Source: Trochalopteron elliotii (taxonomy: Eukaryota > Chordata > Aves > Passeriformes > Leiothrichidae). From it: a stretch of 64,000 bases of DNA. Positions 11,394 to 22,700 of the stretch are shown piece by piece (the first letter of the stretch is position 1; every line of letters begins with the position of its first letter). The stretch is taken from contig JANPWX010000215.1 in NCBI GenBank assembly GCA_024734555.1, positions 616,182-680,181 of the forward strand. The letters run 5' to 3'. Made by a program: the position numbers and the translations under genes. Under the pieces are notes generated by a model that saw nothing but the letters and a program-made list of their open reading frames with translations, ran no database searches and was not told where the DNA came from.

Positions 11394-11844
11394 TGCAGGA
11401 ATTCCCATACCTCTGAGGGTCCAGCCCTTGCAGAGAAGTGGCTAAAATCAATTAGCAAGACGGCATGATCGAGTGTGTCTTGAAAAATCAAAAAGGTTTT
11501 AATAAAGAAAGAAAATAATACAAACACAAAGGCAAAGCCAAACACAGTGTAAGGACAGATCCTTATGCACTTGCTACAACGCCTTGAAAAGCGTGGAGCA
11601 CCTTTGTTCTTTCTCTTTTCTACTTAATAGTTCAGGTGGGCTATTTGGCCCTTGGCCCAATGAGGTCAGCAACAGGCTTTAAATTACACTCTCCCAATCA
11701 ATGCTCCTGTGCTGGCACTGAGCCAATTACAATGAGAAAGGCACAAAACTTTCTAGTTAAACTTCCTAAAATTACCTAAAGGTAATCCGAAACTCTTTTC
11801 TTTTACAGAGATACCCACTTGGGGGTGGGGGATGCTTTACTACA
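11394..11844 (-). mobile_element. Solo LTR of an endogenous retrovirus (451 bp)
   Basis: The element runs TG...CA, with short inverted ends (minus strand starts TGTAG and ends CTGCA), and is flanked by perfect ATCCTC duplications. Orientation is inferred from the minus-strand order: three CCAAT boxes (11723-11727, 11694-11698, 11657-11661), a TATA-like CTATTAAGTA (11621-11630), and an ATTAAA polyadenylation signal (11498-11503) leaving about 105 bases of U5. No primer-binding site, internal region or viral gene adjoins it. It is thus a solo LTR, the usual product of recombination between the two LTRs of a provirus. The 6-bp duplication suggests a class II (ERVK-like) source. The family name was not recognised. 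Confidence 0.82.
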
Positions 11845-11850
11845 ATCCTC
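11845..11850. repeat. Target-site duplication, right copy
   Basis: ATCCTC, identical to 11388-11393. Survival of both copies without mismatch indicates an insertion that is not very old, or chance preservation. Confidence 0.85.
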
Positions 11851-12400
11851 CACTATTTGTGTCCTTTACTGTCATTATCCAGCTCCCTGGATACTCTTGC
11901 AAACAGCACACAGGGTACTCTTTCCTGCCAAATACTTTTCATTTGAATGACAGGGATGGAGCATGTGGAGTGACTATCTATTTTTCATACCTGACATTTT
12001 GAATCAAAAGATCTGTGCTAGTTGATCTGTTGTTTAGATGGAGCTGATATTTGCAGAATTCACCAGAGAATTAGCAAGACATTCAAGAACCAGGTTTATT
12101 CTTAATAAAGGCAAGTAGACAGTAGGGAGAGGAGAATAGGCACAGTGGCAATTTGCACTGATTTTCATCTGAGAACAATAATATTAAAAAAAACTTCTTC
12201 TTAAGTATTTACTTGAAAATATTAGTTTGAACACACACAACGTGCAGTCATTGGTTGCATTCTGAAATGCATATCTACTTGAACTGAGGTTATCTTCATC
12301 TACTGTGGACTTGAATAAACAATCCGATCCCTGCAGTAAATTATGAATTTATTTTATTATAGTCTGCAGCAGTATTACTGAATAACCCCCAAACTTCTTT
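11851..12400. other. Unassigned sequence
   Basis: No exon, RNA gene or repeat was recognised in this stretch between the LTR and the MIR-type SINE. Confidence 0.4.
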
Positions 12401-12402
12401 CC

Positions 12403-12560
12403 CAAAGCGGCTTACAGTCTGAAAGAAAATGCAAAATGGGAGAGAGACAGCAATAGTTTTTGCTTTGTAAATGAGAAATTGAGACACAAACAGATAAAAT
12501 GATTTGTCAGCAAAAACCTATGACAGAACTGGCCAACGATTCTTACACTGATTTACTCCT
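12403..12560 (+). repeat. Ancient MIR-type SINE
   Basis: The sequence follows the amniote MIR layout: a CCCAAAGCGGCTTACAGTCT block, then a TTTGTAAATGAGAAATTGAG block (family form: TTACAGATGAGGAAACTGAG), then ATGATTTGTCAGCA (family form: GTGACTTGCCCAAGG), then GACAGAACTGG. Elements of this kind were active early in amniote history, are strongly diverged, and are sometimes kept as regulatory DNA. The copy lacks a recognisable tRNA-like promoter head and is not expected to be mobile. Confidence 0.55.
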
Positions 12561-15500
12561 GCCTTTAGCCATCCCATCTTCCAGTGTTTTCAAAGGCCAG
12601 AGATTCATAAGATGGGCTTGCTTTTTCCACAGATTTGGGAATGAGAAAAAAGCAGGGTACTGACAAAAAACATGTTTAATAAATACAGCTTCTTTGAAGG
12701 ATGGTATATCAATAAAATAACTCTTCATTGAATAGATTTTCATGGTGGCAATATGGATACATTTTCTAATAAGTTCATTTCTTTAGAAGACAATAATATA
12801 GTAAATACAGGCTGACACTCCCAGATGTTACCATGTTCTCTGTTAGGCATTCGTGAGGGCTGTTCCATATAAAGACAAACATTTTGAAACCGTCATTAAA
12901 ATATTCTGGCCCATTAAGAATATGAGTCACCTGATTTTTAAAGCTCTCCAGGAGATGTTTCATGTGTTTGGAGTGTAAGTCTACTAAAAATGAATCTGAC
13001 AACATCTGTTGTCCTGTGTACTGTAGATAATTCTCTAATGTGTGAGAAGAATTCTACTACATCAGAAAATAAATTTACAGCACAATAACTATTGCAAGTG
13101 ACTACAGAGTTTGATTTACTTTCAACCCCTCATGTATCACATAAACACTTTAATCATAAAATGTATACTTTCTGAATTTTTTGAAGGTATTACTTTTAAT
13201 ACTTAGCAAGCAATACTATGGCTTGGTATTTCCAGTTCCTATTGAACATTCTGAACAATCCATCTGCAGATAATTTAAAATACTTGATTATTTTTCCCAA
13301 AACATGTTAATATTTGGGATTGTAAATTTTTTTTACATTTGCTTGAAAAGAAACTATAATGAAGCCATTGTACTCAATAAACTTTTGTAACATATGCCAG
13401 AGTTCTTAGTGAAAAGACGGACCTAAAATTTGGCATCATGATTTAAATAATCTCTGAGATTTCAACAGGTTGAATCAGATTCTCCAGTGCTGTATAATCT
13501 CTTTGCCCTTCAAGGCAGTATGAACTGGCTGTCCCAAGATAACCATTTTGAGATGGAAGATACTTTTCAGTTCCTTATGACACATGGGCTTTATGTTATT
13601 TTTGCTGTTTAATAGAAAAAAATGTGATATTGCTTGAGAAACAGAACGTTGGTGGAGTTTCATCTTCTAATATGTAGAGATCTCTTCTCTGACAAAAATA
13701 CTTTTACCAATCTGTTTTTGAGGGGGTTTTTTTCAGTTGTGGCAGCAGGAATCGTGAAGGCTACTATTCTGAAAATATGACTTAGTCCAACTTCAGTACA
13801 TCTTTGCATTGAAAAACGAGCAACTTAATTTTCTGAAGTCCACTTTTTTAAGTGATGAAAAATATCAGTTGTTACTGAAAATTTGATTTTCCAACCCTTT
13901 TCATACTATACTTTTGAAGAAACACCTCACCTCATCATAAATTAAATTATTGAGCTGAACAGAGAAAAAAGATATGGAAATGTTGTTTTAAATAGAAAAA
14001 GTATTTATCAAAATATTGCTGCATCTCTCATTCAGCAATGACCTTTTTCCTTTCTCTTTTGTGAACCGCATGGATCATTTGTCCCAGGAGACAAGCTATA
14101 CTCTCACCGAGATTCAATGTTTTCTGTTTCTGCTGTTCTTTTTTTTCCCATCCTATGTAAGTGTATTCCACAGAACTAAAAATATGTGTATGCTTTCTGC
14201 ATATTGCCATGAGATTGTTTTCAGTCTGGTTTTACAAGAAGTGTTTTGATAACTACAGAAAATTTAACAAAGGTGAAACTGTTGTGGGAAATTAAACCAC
14301 TTTGCTCACTTGGTTGATGTGCTCAGCTCATTCCTGCTAAAGAGACATAAACATTCACTTGGAATATACACTAAAATGAAAGTCTTGAGGTTCAGCTTTT
14401 CTTTAAGGCAGGGTTTGAAAAAGGCTCTCAAACTCCACAGATACTGTTTGTACGAATGCTTAAAATATTCTGTAATTTTTGAGAAATCATATTTTGTTTC
14501 TTGTGAAAGCATAGTAGGTAATTTGTTGTTTTGAGTTATTGACAACATGGATCATCTTAATAGTTTTAGAGATAAACCCTGCTAAAATTTGCTGTTTTCT
14601 CATGATCAGCCCATGATTTGTAACACAGTGGATTTCTGTCCTGAGCTGCTTTAGTGAAAGATCTGTCAGCTTTTCCATTATCACATCCTTTTTTTGGAGA
14701 GAATCCTAATTCATTCATTTCAATTCTCACCAGGATAAAATTTGGCTTATAATACGTATTATTGGTAGTTTTCAATGCGTTAGCATTTGGAAATGCAAAA
14801 TATGTTGTTTTCTCGCAGTTCTACTTCTAATCTGTTGCCTCTACAGCCAAAGAATTCATCAGACTGCATTCTGGAAAATAAAATATTCAGGGCTAGACTG
14901 TTCCTTTCAGCACAGCCTTGATCCATGAATGGTGTGCAATCTGTGCAGCTTGAGGACATTGTGCCTTTGAGACACTCTCCTCTGTACAGTCTTGCTTCCT
15001 GCTGGTCTATACCAGCTTATTTTAACTTCCTTTATAAAAGGTGGTTCCTATGCAGTGTAAAGAGGAGAAAACTCAATGTATTCCCCTTCCCAATGAACCT
15101 GTGCAGTGAAAAGTATTGTATTTGCTACTTCTGCATACTAGAATACAAAATTTAAGTAACTTGTTCATTTGTACAAAGGCAAACCTTTTACACGCCTAGC
15201 TGCTCTAATAGAGGTACACAATGTTATCTTTCCTTTTTGAAAATGCAATTTAAAAATTTTTGGCTATCTAGCTGTCTTTTTTTGTTTGATGATATGTGTT
15301 ATAGGGATGAACAAGTAATAAGAGTGCAAAATTTCAGTGAATGTATTCATTGTGGCTAAGAAAAAAATTAGCATTTGAGTCCCTTAAACTACGAGTTCAG
15401 TCTGAAGTCTCGATGACTTCAATGACTGCTGGCTCAAGCTCTCGTACTCCTTCTGTTTATGGGGTTTTAGAATTTCAGTCCATTGAGCTCAGTTCTGTTC

Positions 15501-15885
15501 TTGAGCTATATTTTTTTTCAGGAGCTCCTTAAAACTGAAATAAATTCAATATAAACAATCTAAACCAAACAGTAATATTCTAAATTTGACCTAATCAAGA
15601 TGCATTTATGATGTCTGTAGCGTCATCTCCCAGATTTACGTGTCTCTTTCAAACCAGTAAAAATGCATAACCAAATATTTAATTTAAGTAAAGCTGAAGA
15701 CAGTGAGCTATTCAGCTATAGCAAACAAGCACTACAAAACACAGCCAATTACAAAAAAACCCCAAAATCAAAGAAGCAATTAAAAATATTTTTCTTTCCT
15801 ATTGGAAAGAATATTGTATCTACCTTTATGAAGCTTTTTTTGTGAGCTACAGAAGAATGTGTAAAATCATAAGTGTCTGTTGGTA
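12561..15885. other. Unassigned AT-rich sequence
   Basis: About 3.3 kb without a recognisable exon, RNA gene or repeat. Open frames are short (up to about 80 codons), occur on both strands, and match nothing I know. Confidence 0.4.
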
Positions 15886-15889
15886 ATTG

Positions 15890-16705
15890 TTGGCAAGATG
15901 TGTTTGCAGGCCTCCCAAGTACCTGTTCTTTGTGGCAGAATCACAGTGAAGGAAGTGCTATCCATGCTAGAGAAGAGTTGGGTTAAGGACCATTTAGGCA
16001 GGCTGAACATACACCAGTTCATTGGACAGGCTGGGTTGCTGGCCAGTGTCATGGAGGGGGTGCAATCTCTTGTCCTGGAGAGGCTGTGATGACTAGGGGA
16101 TATTTCTGATGGCTGGGAAAAGGCAAACATTATACCTGTGTTTATGAAGGGTGACCAGGGAGGTGTAGCCTGCTCTGCATGGCCTCAGTCTCTAGGATGA
16201 TTGTGGAGCAAATCCTTCTGGAGGCCATTTCCATGCTCTTAAAAGCAAATAATGTAATTAGGAACAGCCAGTATGGATTTGCTAGGGATAAGTCGTCCCT
16301 GAGCAATTTGATAGCTCTCTGTGGTTAAATAGCTGTCCCTGTTAGTAACTGAGATAGAACAAGGGATGTTGGATGCTTTTTATTTAATAGGCTTATGTTA
16401 AAGTCTGCCATAGCATCCTTATAAACCAAATTAGATGTGGATGGATTACAAGGTGGCTGGAAAACTGGTTTAATCGCTAGGTTCAAACAGTCACTGGTTT
16501 GAAGTTCAGGTAGCCACTAGTGTAGCTTTTCTGCAGTTGATCATGGACTAACTTGTTTAATGTCTTCATTAATAACCTGGATGATGGGATGAAACACCCT
16601 CAGCAAGTTCATGGCCACTAAACTGGAGAAAACTGCTGTTCATTTGAAGGCAAAGCTGCTCCATAGGGCTATCTTGAAAAAATGGAGAAAGAGGTTGATG
16701 TGCTG
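15890..16705 (+). mobile_element. Decayed CR1 LINE, reverse-transcriptase part of ORF2
   Basis: The + strand retains the order of CR1 ORF2 blocks around and inside the reverse transcriptase. A VKDHLGRLNIHQ-like linker comes first (about 15975-16015), then a DGWEKANIIPVF-like stretch (about 16107-16145), an EQILLEA-like stretch (about 16208), a SQYGFARDKSSLSNLIAL-like stretch (about 16268-16318), and a NVFINNLDDGM-like stretch (about 16560-16592). Several frameshifts and stops break the frame and the catalytic YADD region is unrecognisable, so no enzyme is made. The element is truncated at both ends and shares no end sequence with the younger CR1 copies in the window. Confidence 0.85.
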
Positions 16706-19700
16706 CTTAATATGTATGTCTTAAGTAGTAGATGTGTATATACCTAGGCTTACCTCAGAACAGATATTATACAGAAAAGGTCTATTGTGTCTTCTGCAGT
16801 ATGACTTAATTATGATGAAGTACTTTAAGTACTGGAACATTATTCCTGTTTAATAAAACTATTAATCAGTGACATGGTTCAAATCTCTGAATAACAGTAT
16901 GCCCTGTCTGGCACTCAAGATATGAAGCAGAACACCTACCACATAATGCATCCTAAAATGAAAAAGCACAGAACAAGCTTTAGCATACAATACATATATT
17001 TCAGAGTTGTACAAGTGTGTAAACACTGCTACTTGCTCCCTCTTTCATCAATGCGAAATTCTTCTATTACATTACTACAAATGTGAAGTGAATTTAAGTG
17101 GATTTAATTGTTTCAGGTATATTTTTCTAACTGAAGTCAGAATTTGGCCCATGAAGCTAGAATAATCAAACACCAAAATACTTGAAAAACATTCATTGAT
17201 CTTTAATCTATTGAGGAACTGTGACTGTTTTGTGGAGAATCACAATAAGAACAGTAGGTCTTTCTTTTATAAAGCTTATACTTAAGTGCAGTAGGAATTG
17301 ATTGAAAGAAGTCCTGATATTTGGCATGGATGAGAGGCAAGATTAGGCACTCTGCTGTGGCAGTACAACCAGCATACCCTTTTAACATGAATTTTAATTT
17401 TTTTAAAATTAGCTTCTGTGACTGAGGAAGGGCGTTGTTGCCAAGAAGAAATAGTACTGCTTTATGGTGAGGAAATAATTTTGTATGTCTAGTTCTCACC
17501 ACCTCTCTGAAAAAAATAAATGGCTTATTTAATTGCAACATATAAAAGTGCACTTTTCTGTTTCAGCATGTAAATATGAGCTTACTGTTATCACCATTTT
17601 TAACTTACTATCTTGTATACTTTTCCAGAAAGAAAAGTAGCCCTATCCCTAGAAAGCAGTAATATATCAGTGTGAAAGAATTCTTCAATTTTCTGAATAT
17701 TGTCTTTTTGAACAAAACTTTGATTATTTGAGTATTTGGCATGAGCATAGACTTACATTGTAGTAAACCTTTATCTATAGTGACAAAAATCTGATCCTAG
17801 GTGTTTTCAACTAAGATTTAATCAATTAAAGCCATTTTTCCCCTGGGGTTGGTATTCATTAGTGCAGCTCATAATTTCTGAACTCCAGTCTGCTGAAAAT
17901 AATGACATTAGATCAATAGAGTTGTGTTTAATGGCTTGTGTTATACAGCTCATCTGAAAGGGCTCTAAATGTACATTTTCATAAGGTCTACATTACTCAA
18001 CTCATTGACCAGAGTGTGATGATGAGCTAATGCTGTTATTTTTAGTTCCTGCAAGTTTCATCAAGGCATTTTGGAGATAAAGAGCTGGAAGGAATGACTG
18101 CACTGAACAGGGAAGCATGATGCATTATGAATGATCTTTAAGTTCTGTTTTTCAGGAATGGAAGTTATAAAGTTGGTTGAGTAGTGTTGTTGCAACTGCA
18201 ATTTCCTTATTTTAATGTCTCCAGTTTATAGCCTTGGTAACGTGCCCATTTTCATGTTTTCATGGACTGTGTCCATTGGCTAAAAGAGCAAAGAAGTTGC
18301 ACTGCTGTGTGCAGTCCTCTGTCAAACAGCAGCCAACACTAGGGGAAGATGCAAAGAGCTGCACAGGAGCTAGCTGCAGGTCACATATAGGTCTCAGCCT
18401 AATCCCTAATCCTTGAATTTAAGATCATAACCATGAAGTTTTTGTCACTCATATTGACCATTACAACCCTGATATCGCTGGTATGTAGACATGGTAAGGA
18501 TTACTAAGAGGCAGGATTGAAATGTCTTTGCTGTATTTCATTTCTTTTCTAAGAAAATCAATATCAATAATTTAAGTCTCCCTTTGTAAAACTCCTTCTC
18601 CCTTTCCTTGCTTCCATTCTTCTCTGAATCCCCTGTAATTCTGCATTGGACTCCTTGAGAGGCTGTGTGTGAGCAGATGCACACCCAGTGTAGAGAGGGC
18701 TATTTCTGTGGCTTGTGTAACAGCCTCCTGATGTTTGGTGATTTCCCCTGGCCCTATCCTCACACCACCTGCCAATTTGTCTGGTTTTGGGAGAAGAGGT
18801 GCACGTTAAGGTTATAAAATGAATTGTCCTTGTTCCATTTCTACTTGGATTTTTCTTAATTCAGAGGAGATTGTGACTGATACAAAGGAAACCTGGTTTC
18901 TTAACACTCTTTTTCTTGCTGGCCACGTGTTTATAAAGATGTTAGAAATTTACATGAAGAACCTGATTGAGTGCCTCTTAATGAAGCTTATTGGCTCAGT
19001 TCCAAATTGTTTTAAATAATTAGAAAGGTAAATATGGGGCCCCACAGGATATTTTCAAAGGCACAAAGGACAGTTAAGTAACCAGATCACAGAACAGATC
19101 TAAGGCTTTCTCCAACTAAGCCACTTAAAAAGCCCTATACCTATGTAACCTTACACAAGCTGAAAAACATGATCCATAGATACTGGCATATTTCTGCAAA
19201 TGAAATCTCAAGAAAATTCTAATTAAAAAAAAATAAAAACTAGTGGTAAGAGATCTGGAACAGTAGATTGTGTTGAGATATATGATTCGTAATTACAGAT
19301 AGGAAATAACAGCAGATTATAAAAGTTTTTTTGGCCTGAAATGATGTAGCAGAAATCTGTGAGGAGCTGCTTTAAAGAAGCCTATCAGCAAGTGCCTGAA
19401 TTTCACCAAACCTTTTGTGTTCACTTATGTTGAACATTTTCCATGAAAAGAGCCAATAAGTATGAGATGGCAACTTTGATTTTGCTTTTGATAAACAGTA
19501 GGAAGTGCTAGTAATTGTCAGTTTGTATTGGTAAATCTGATACTCCATGGCATCAACTCAGAAAAACCATTTTCTTTGAATATGTCTAGCAAATAGAATG
19601 GAGCTTACCAGAAATGCCTAGTTTTGTGCTGGTCTGGGCTTCTGTGCAATGTTTGCATAATGCACCAAGCTGAGAGGTATTTGGTGATGTCTGATCGTGC

Positions 19701-22700
19701 TGTCATGCTATAGGCATGGCCTTGCTTCCAGGCTAATAAAAGAAGACAAGGCAGAGGCAGGATCTTGATAGTGTTCTGATTCCCTTGAGCTTAGCTATGC
19801 TGCTGCCTTTGTGTTTAGTGTCTTCAGACTGTAGGTGAAAATATGCCCAAAGAGCAGTTAGAATTTGTGCATTTGTCCTCTAATTCATTAGTATGGATGA
19901 CAGAAAAACATTCTATCTTCACCAAAATTGCTTATTTGATTCAACTTCCTTTAATTCTGATCTTATATCATGTACAAATCCAAATCAAGTTACATATGTT
20001 TGTAATAACCCACATAAAAAAAAAATGCACAAATGTTTTATTGTCATTGAATTCAACATCTTTCACTTCTAATGTCCAGAAATTTAGATGTGGTGAAACT
20101 GCATTGATATTAAAATATGACAAATAATTAACTCCTTTACTGCTTTCTAATGTACAAATAGGAATTACCCGCATGAAATCCCATTAGAATTAGATTTTGA
20201 AATTATTTCTTTACAAATTAAACACATTCTATACCAGATTCCTTCAGTACACTGAAGGAACTGAAAAGGAAACTTGGACGAAAGTCTGATTTCAGGAAAT
20301 GTTTAATGTAACAGTGTAAAAAAATTAAAATATCAATAAACCATATAATGGATTCCCTTGCTTATGTGAACAGAATTCTAAAGCTATTTTCAGTGAGTTG
20401 ACATTTGCCTGGTATCTATGATTTATTAATAATGTTGTTTAATTCAGGATAACTGCATTCCTGGAGCATTCAGACATCCTGACAATATGTGGCCTCTGCT
20501 ATGTAATCACTGCAATCACTGTAATTTCTGCTATGTAAATAAAATGGAAAGCAGTCTTTGTCTCAAAATAATCCTAACGGAGAATACAGAAAAAGGACAG
20601 CAGAAAAAAAAGTTATAGTGAGTGGAAGTTCCTTATCTGTGGTCCCATCATACATAAGTGAAAAGGATAAAAACAGAAGGCAGGTCTTCTGAGCCATAGA
20701 CATCTAAGTGTCCATCCAGTGGCTTGCTTGTTAGTCTAATCTGTCTCTCACATACCTTTGGATCTCACCTAACTGCAATAACCACCAACTGAAATTTCAC
20801 AGATCAGTTTTAAAGGCTATTTGTTATACTTGTGGTTGCACAGAAAACCTTCCATATTCACAAAACTAGGGTAATAAGGAGGCACTGATACAAAGTCTCA
20901 AAGAAAACCACATTTTTCAGAAGTCATATGTTGACATTGGTTTGTTTCAAATTTCATGTCAAGTATAAGCTTACTATGAACTTCCACTTTGACCATATCC
21001 TGTGTGACAGGGTTTTGCTCTGCTTGATGGTGATGCTGTTTGGCTGACTTCAGAACTATTGTTTTGTATGTATTACTACATTATCTCTGCTTTATTCTAA
21101 ATGAGGAAGCCATGAAGAATGAGGAATTTCCCTCATTCTAATAATAAATGTAGCAGTAGAATCTAGTGTTAGGCTGGACAAGGCCCAAGTAGATTTTTAT
21201 CTGGGCAGCTGAAAGGACTTGCCTCAAAACTGACCACAAATTCAGGGACTGATTCGTCAATTGGGTGTCTGCCTAAAGATAAATAGGAATTGGAAAGTAA
21301 AAATAACTAGAGAACAGAGGGAACTGTGAATGTAGTCCTGGGTATAAGTCCTATGAGAGAGAGGGAAGCCTATTTTGAGCGTATGATCAGGTGGAAATCC
21401 AGACTTGAAATTTGTGAGTGGGAAAACCTTCATGCCAGCTTCTGAGAAATTTGTGCATGTTCTTTGTATGAGATTTTCATAAAAAAGTATGAGACTTTGG
21501 AAATAATAGAAGTAATGTGATACATTTATTTTTCAAATGGAAACAATATGGCTTTGGTATCAACTAACATTTGGAAGTTTTTATGGTTGAAGCAGATTAA
21601 AGTGTTTTAAAGTATGAGACCCAAAGGGCACTTTCACAGGAGTATACACCAAAGAAATGATTTGGGGATCTCAGAAGAAATGACTGCAAGTCTCCACATC
21701 AAATTATGACTCAACTTTAAGCAGATAGGAAAGTGAAGAGTCAGGAGTCTTCCACAGACACATTTTGCACTGTTCATTAGAGGTGCTTCCTGCAGGTTAC
21801 GCTGTACTGGGGTGGGGGGAGTGAGTTTATAAAATCGTCAGAAATAAACAGCGTTGGGTGCTGCACCCATCAGAGTGACTGACAGCATCCCTGGGAATTC
21901 AGAGTGCTGTGGAAATTGCAGTGTAGTAGGAGATAAGAAGCCTTTCAAAATCGAAAGTGCACAAGGATTGGGCTTCTATTCCCTTTAGCCTACAGTACTT
22001 TTTATTTATAAAATTTTAGATTGAAAGCAATATTATATGCATTTTAAATAAAGGAAACACTATTTTGTTTGCGTATTGTTACACAGCAGAGTGATCACCA
22101 GCATTATAAAACACTCCCTGTGTGATGTGTGTATTGAGTGAAAACCCACACATCATTTCAGGAGTTAGAATTTTGTATAAAGGAAATAAGTGTGTTTCAG
22201 GCCCTGAAAACAGCCATACATATATAAATGTGAGGGAAGAATAAAGGTATTATGGTCATCATTTCCCTTGTGGAAAAAACCATCACATGTGAAATGTAAC
22301 TACCAGCTCAGACAAATTGCTGTTTGGCTTCTGCATACAAACACTGACATAATAATTGAATTTCTCATCGGGAAGTTGTTCCAGTCTCCTCGTTCACCTG
22401 GTTATAATCCATCTGATGCAGCAGTTACTATGGTAGCAGCTGTTCCAACATTTTAACCTATATAAATATTGCTCAATATAGAATTCTGTGATAACACAGT
22501 TAACTTGTGTAACTATTACTCCTGAGAAGAAAATTATGGTCAAAAATCAGAGCAAACAAATTTGCAAGAATTTGCTACTGAGCCAGGGAGAGGCTGGTTG
22601 GATAAAGCAAGGCTGACACCTGCTGGCTTCTTTCGTTCAGACACAAATGGATTTTCTGCATTCGAGACACGTCCAGCTTTATTTAAAATAGCCTTAAAAT

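Noticed and set aside
11264..11545. 93-codon minus-strand frame overlapping the LTR
   Set aside because: It starts inside the LTR and runs past its U5 end and the target duplication into host DNA, so it is not a viral gene. No primer-binding site follows.
17203..17553. 116-codon minus-strand frame
   Set aside because: The product is not recognised and there is no promoter or splice context. It is K-, F- and L-rich, as expected from AT-rich DNA.
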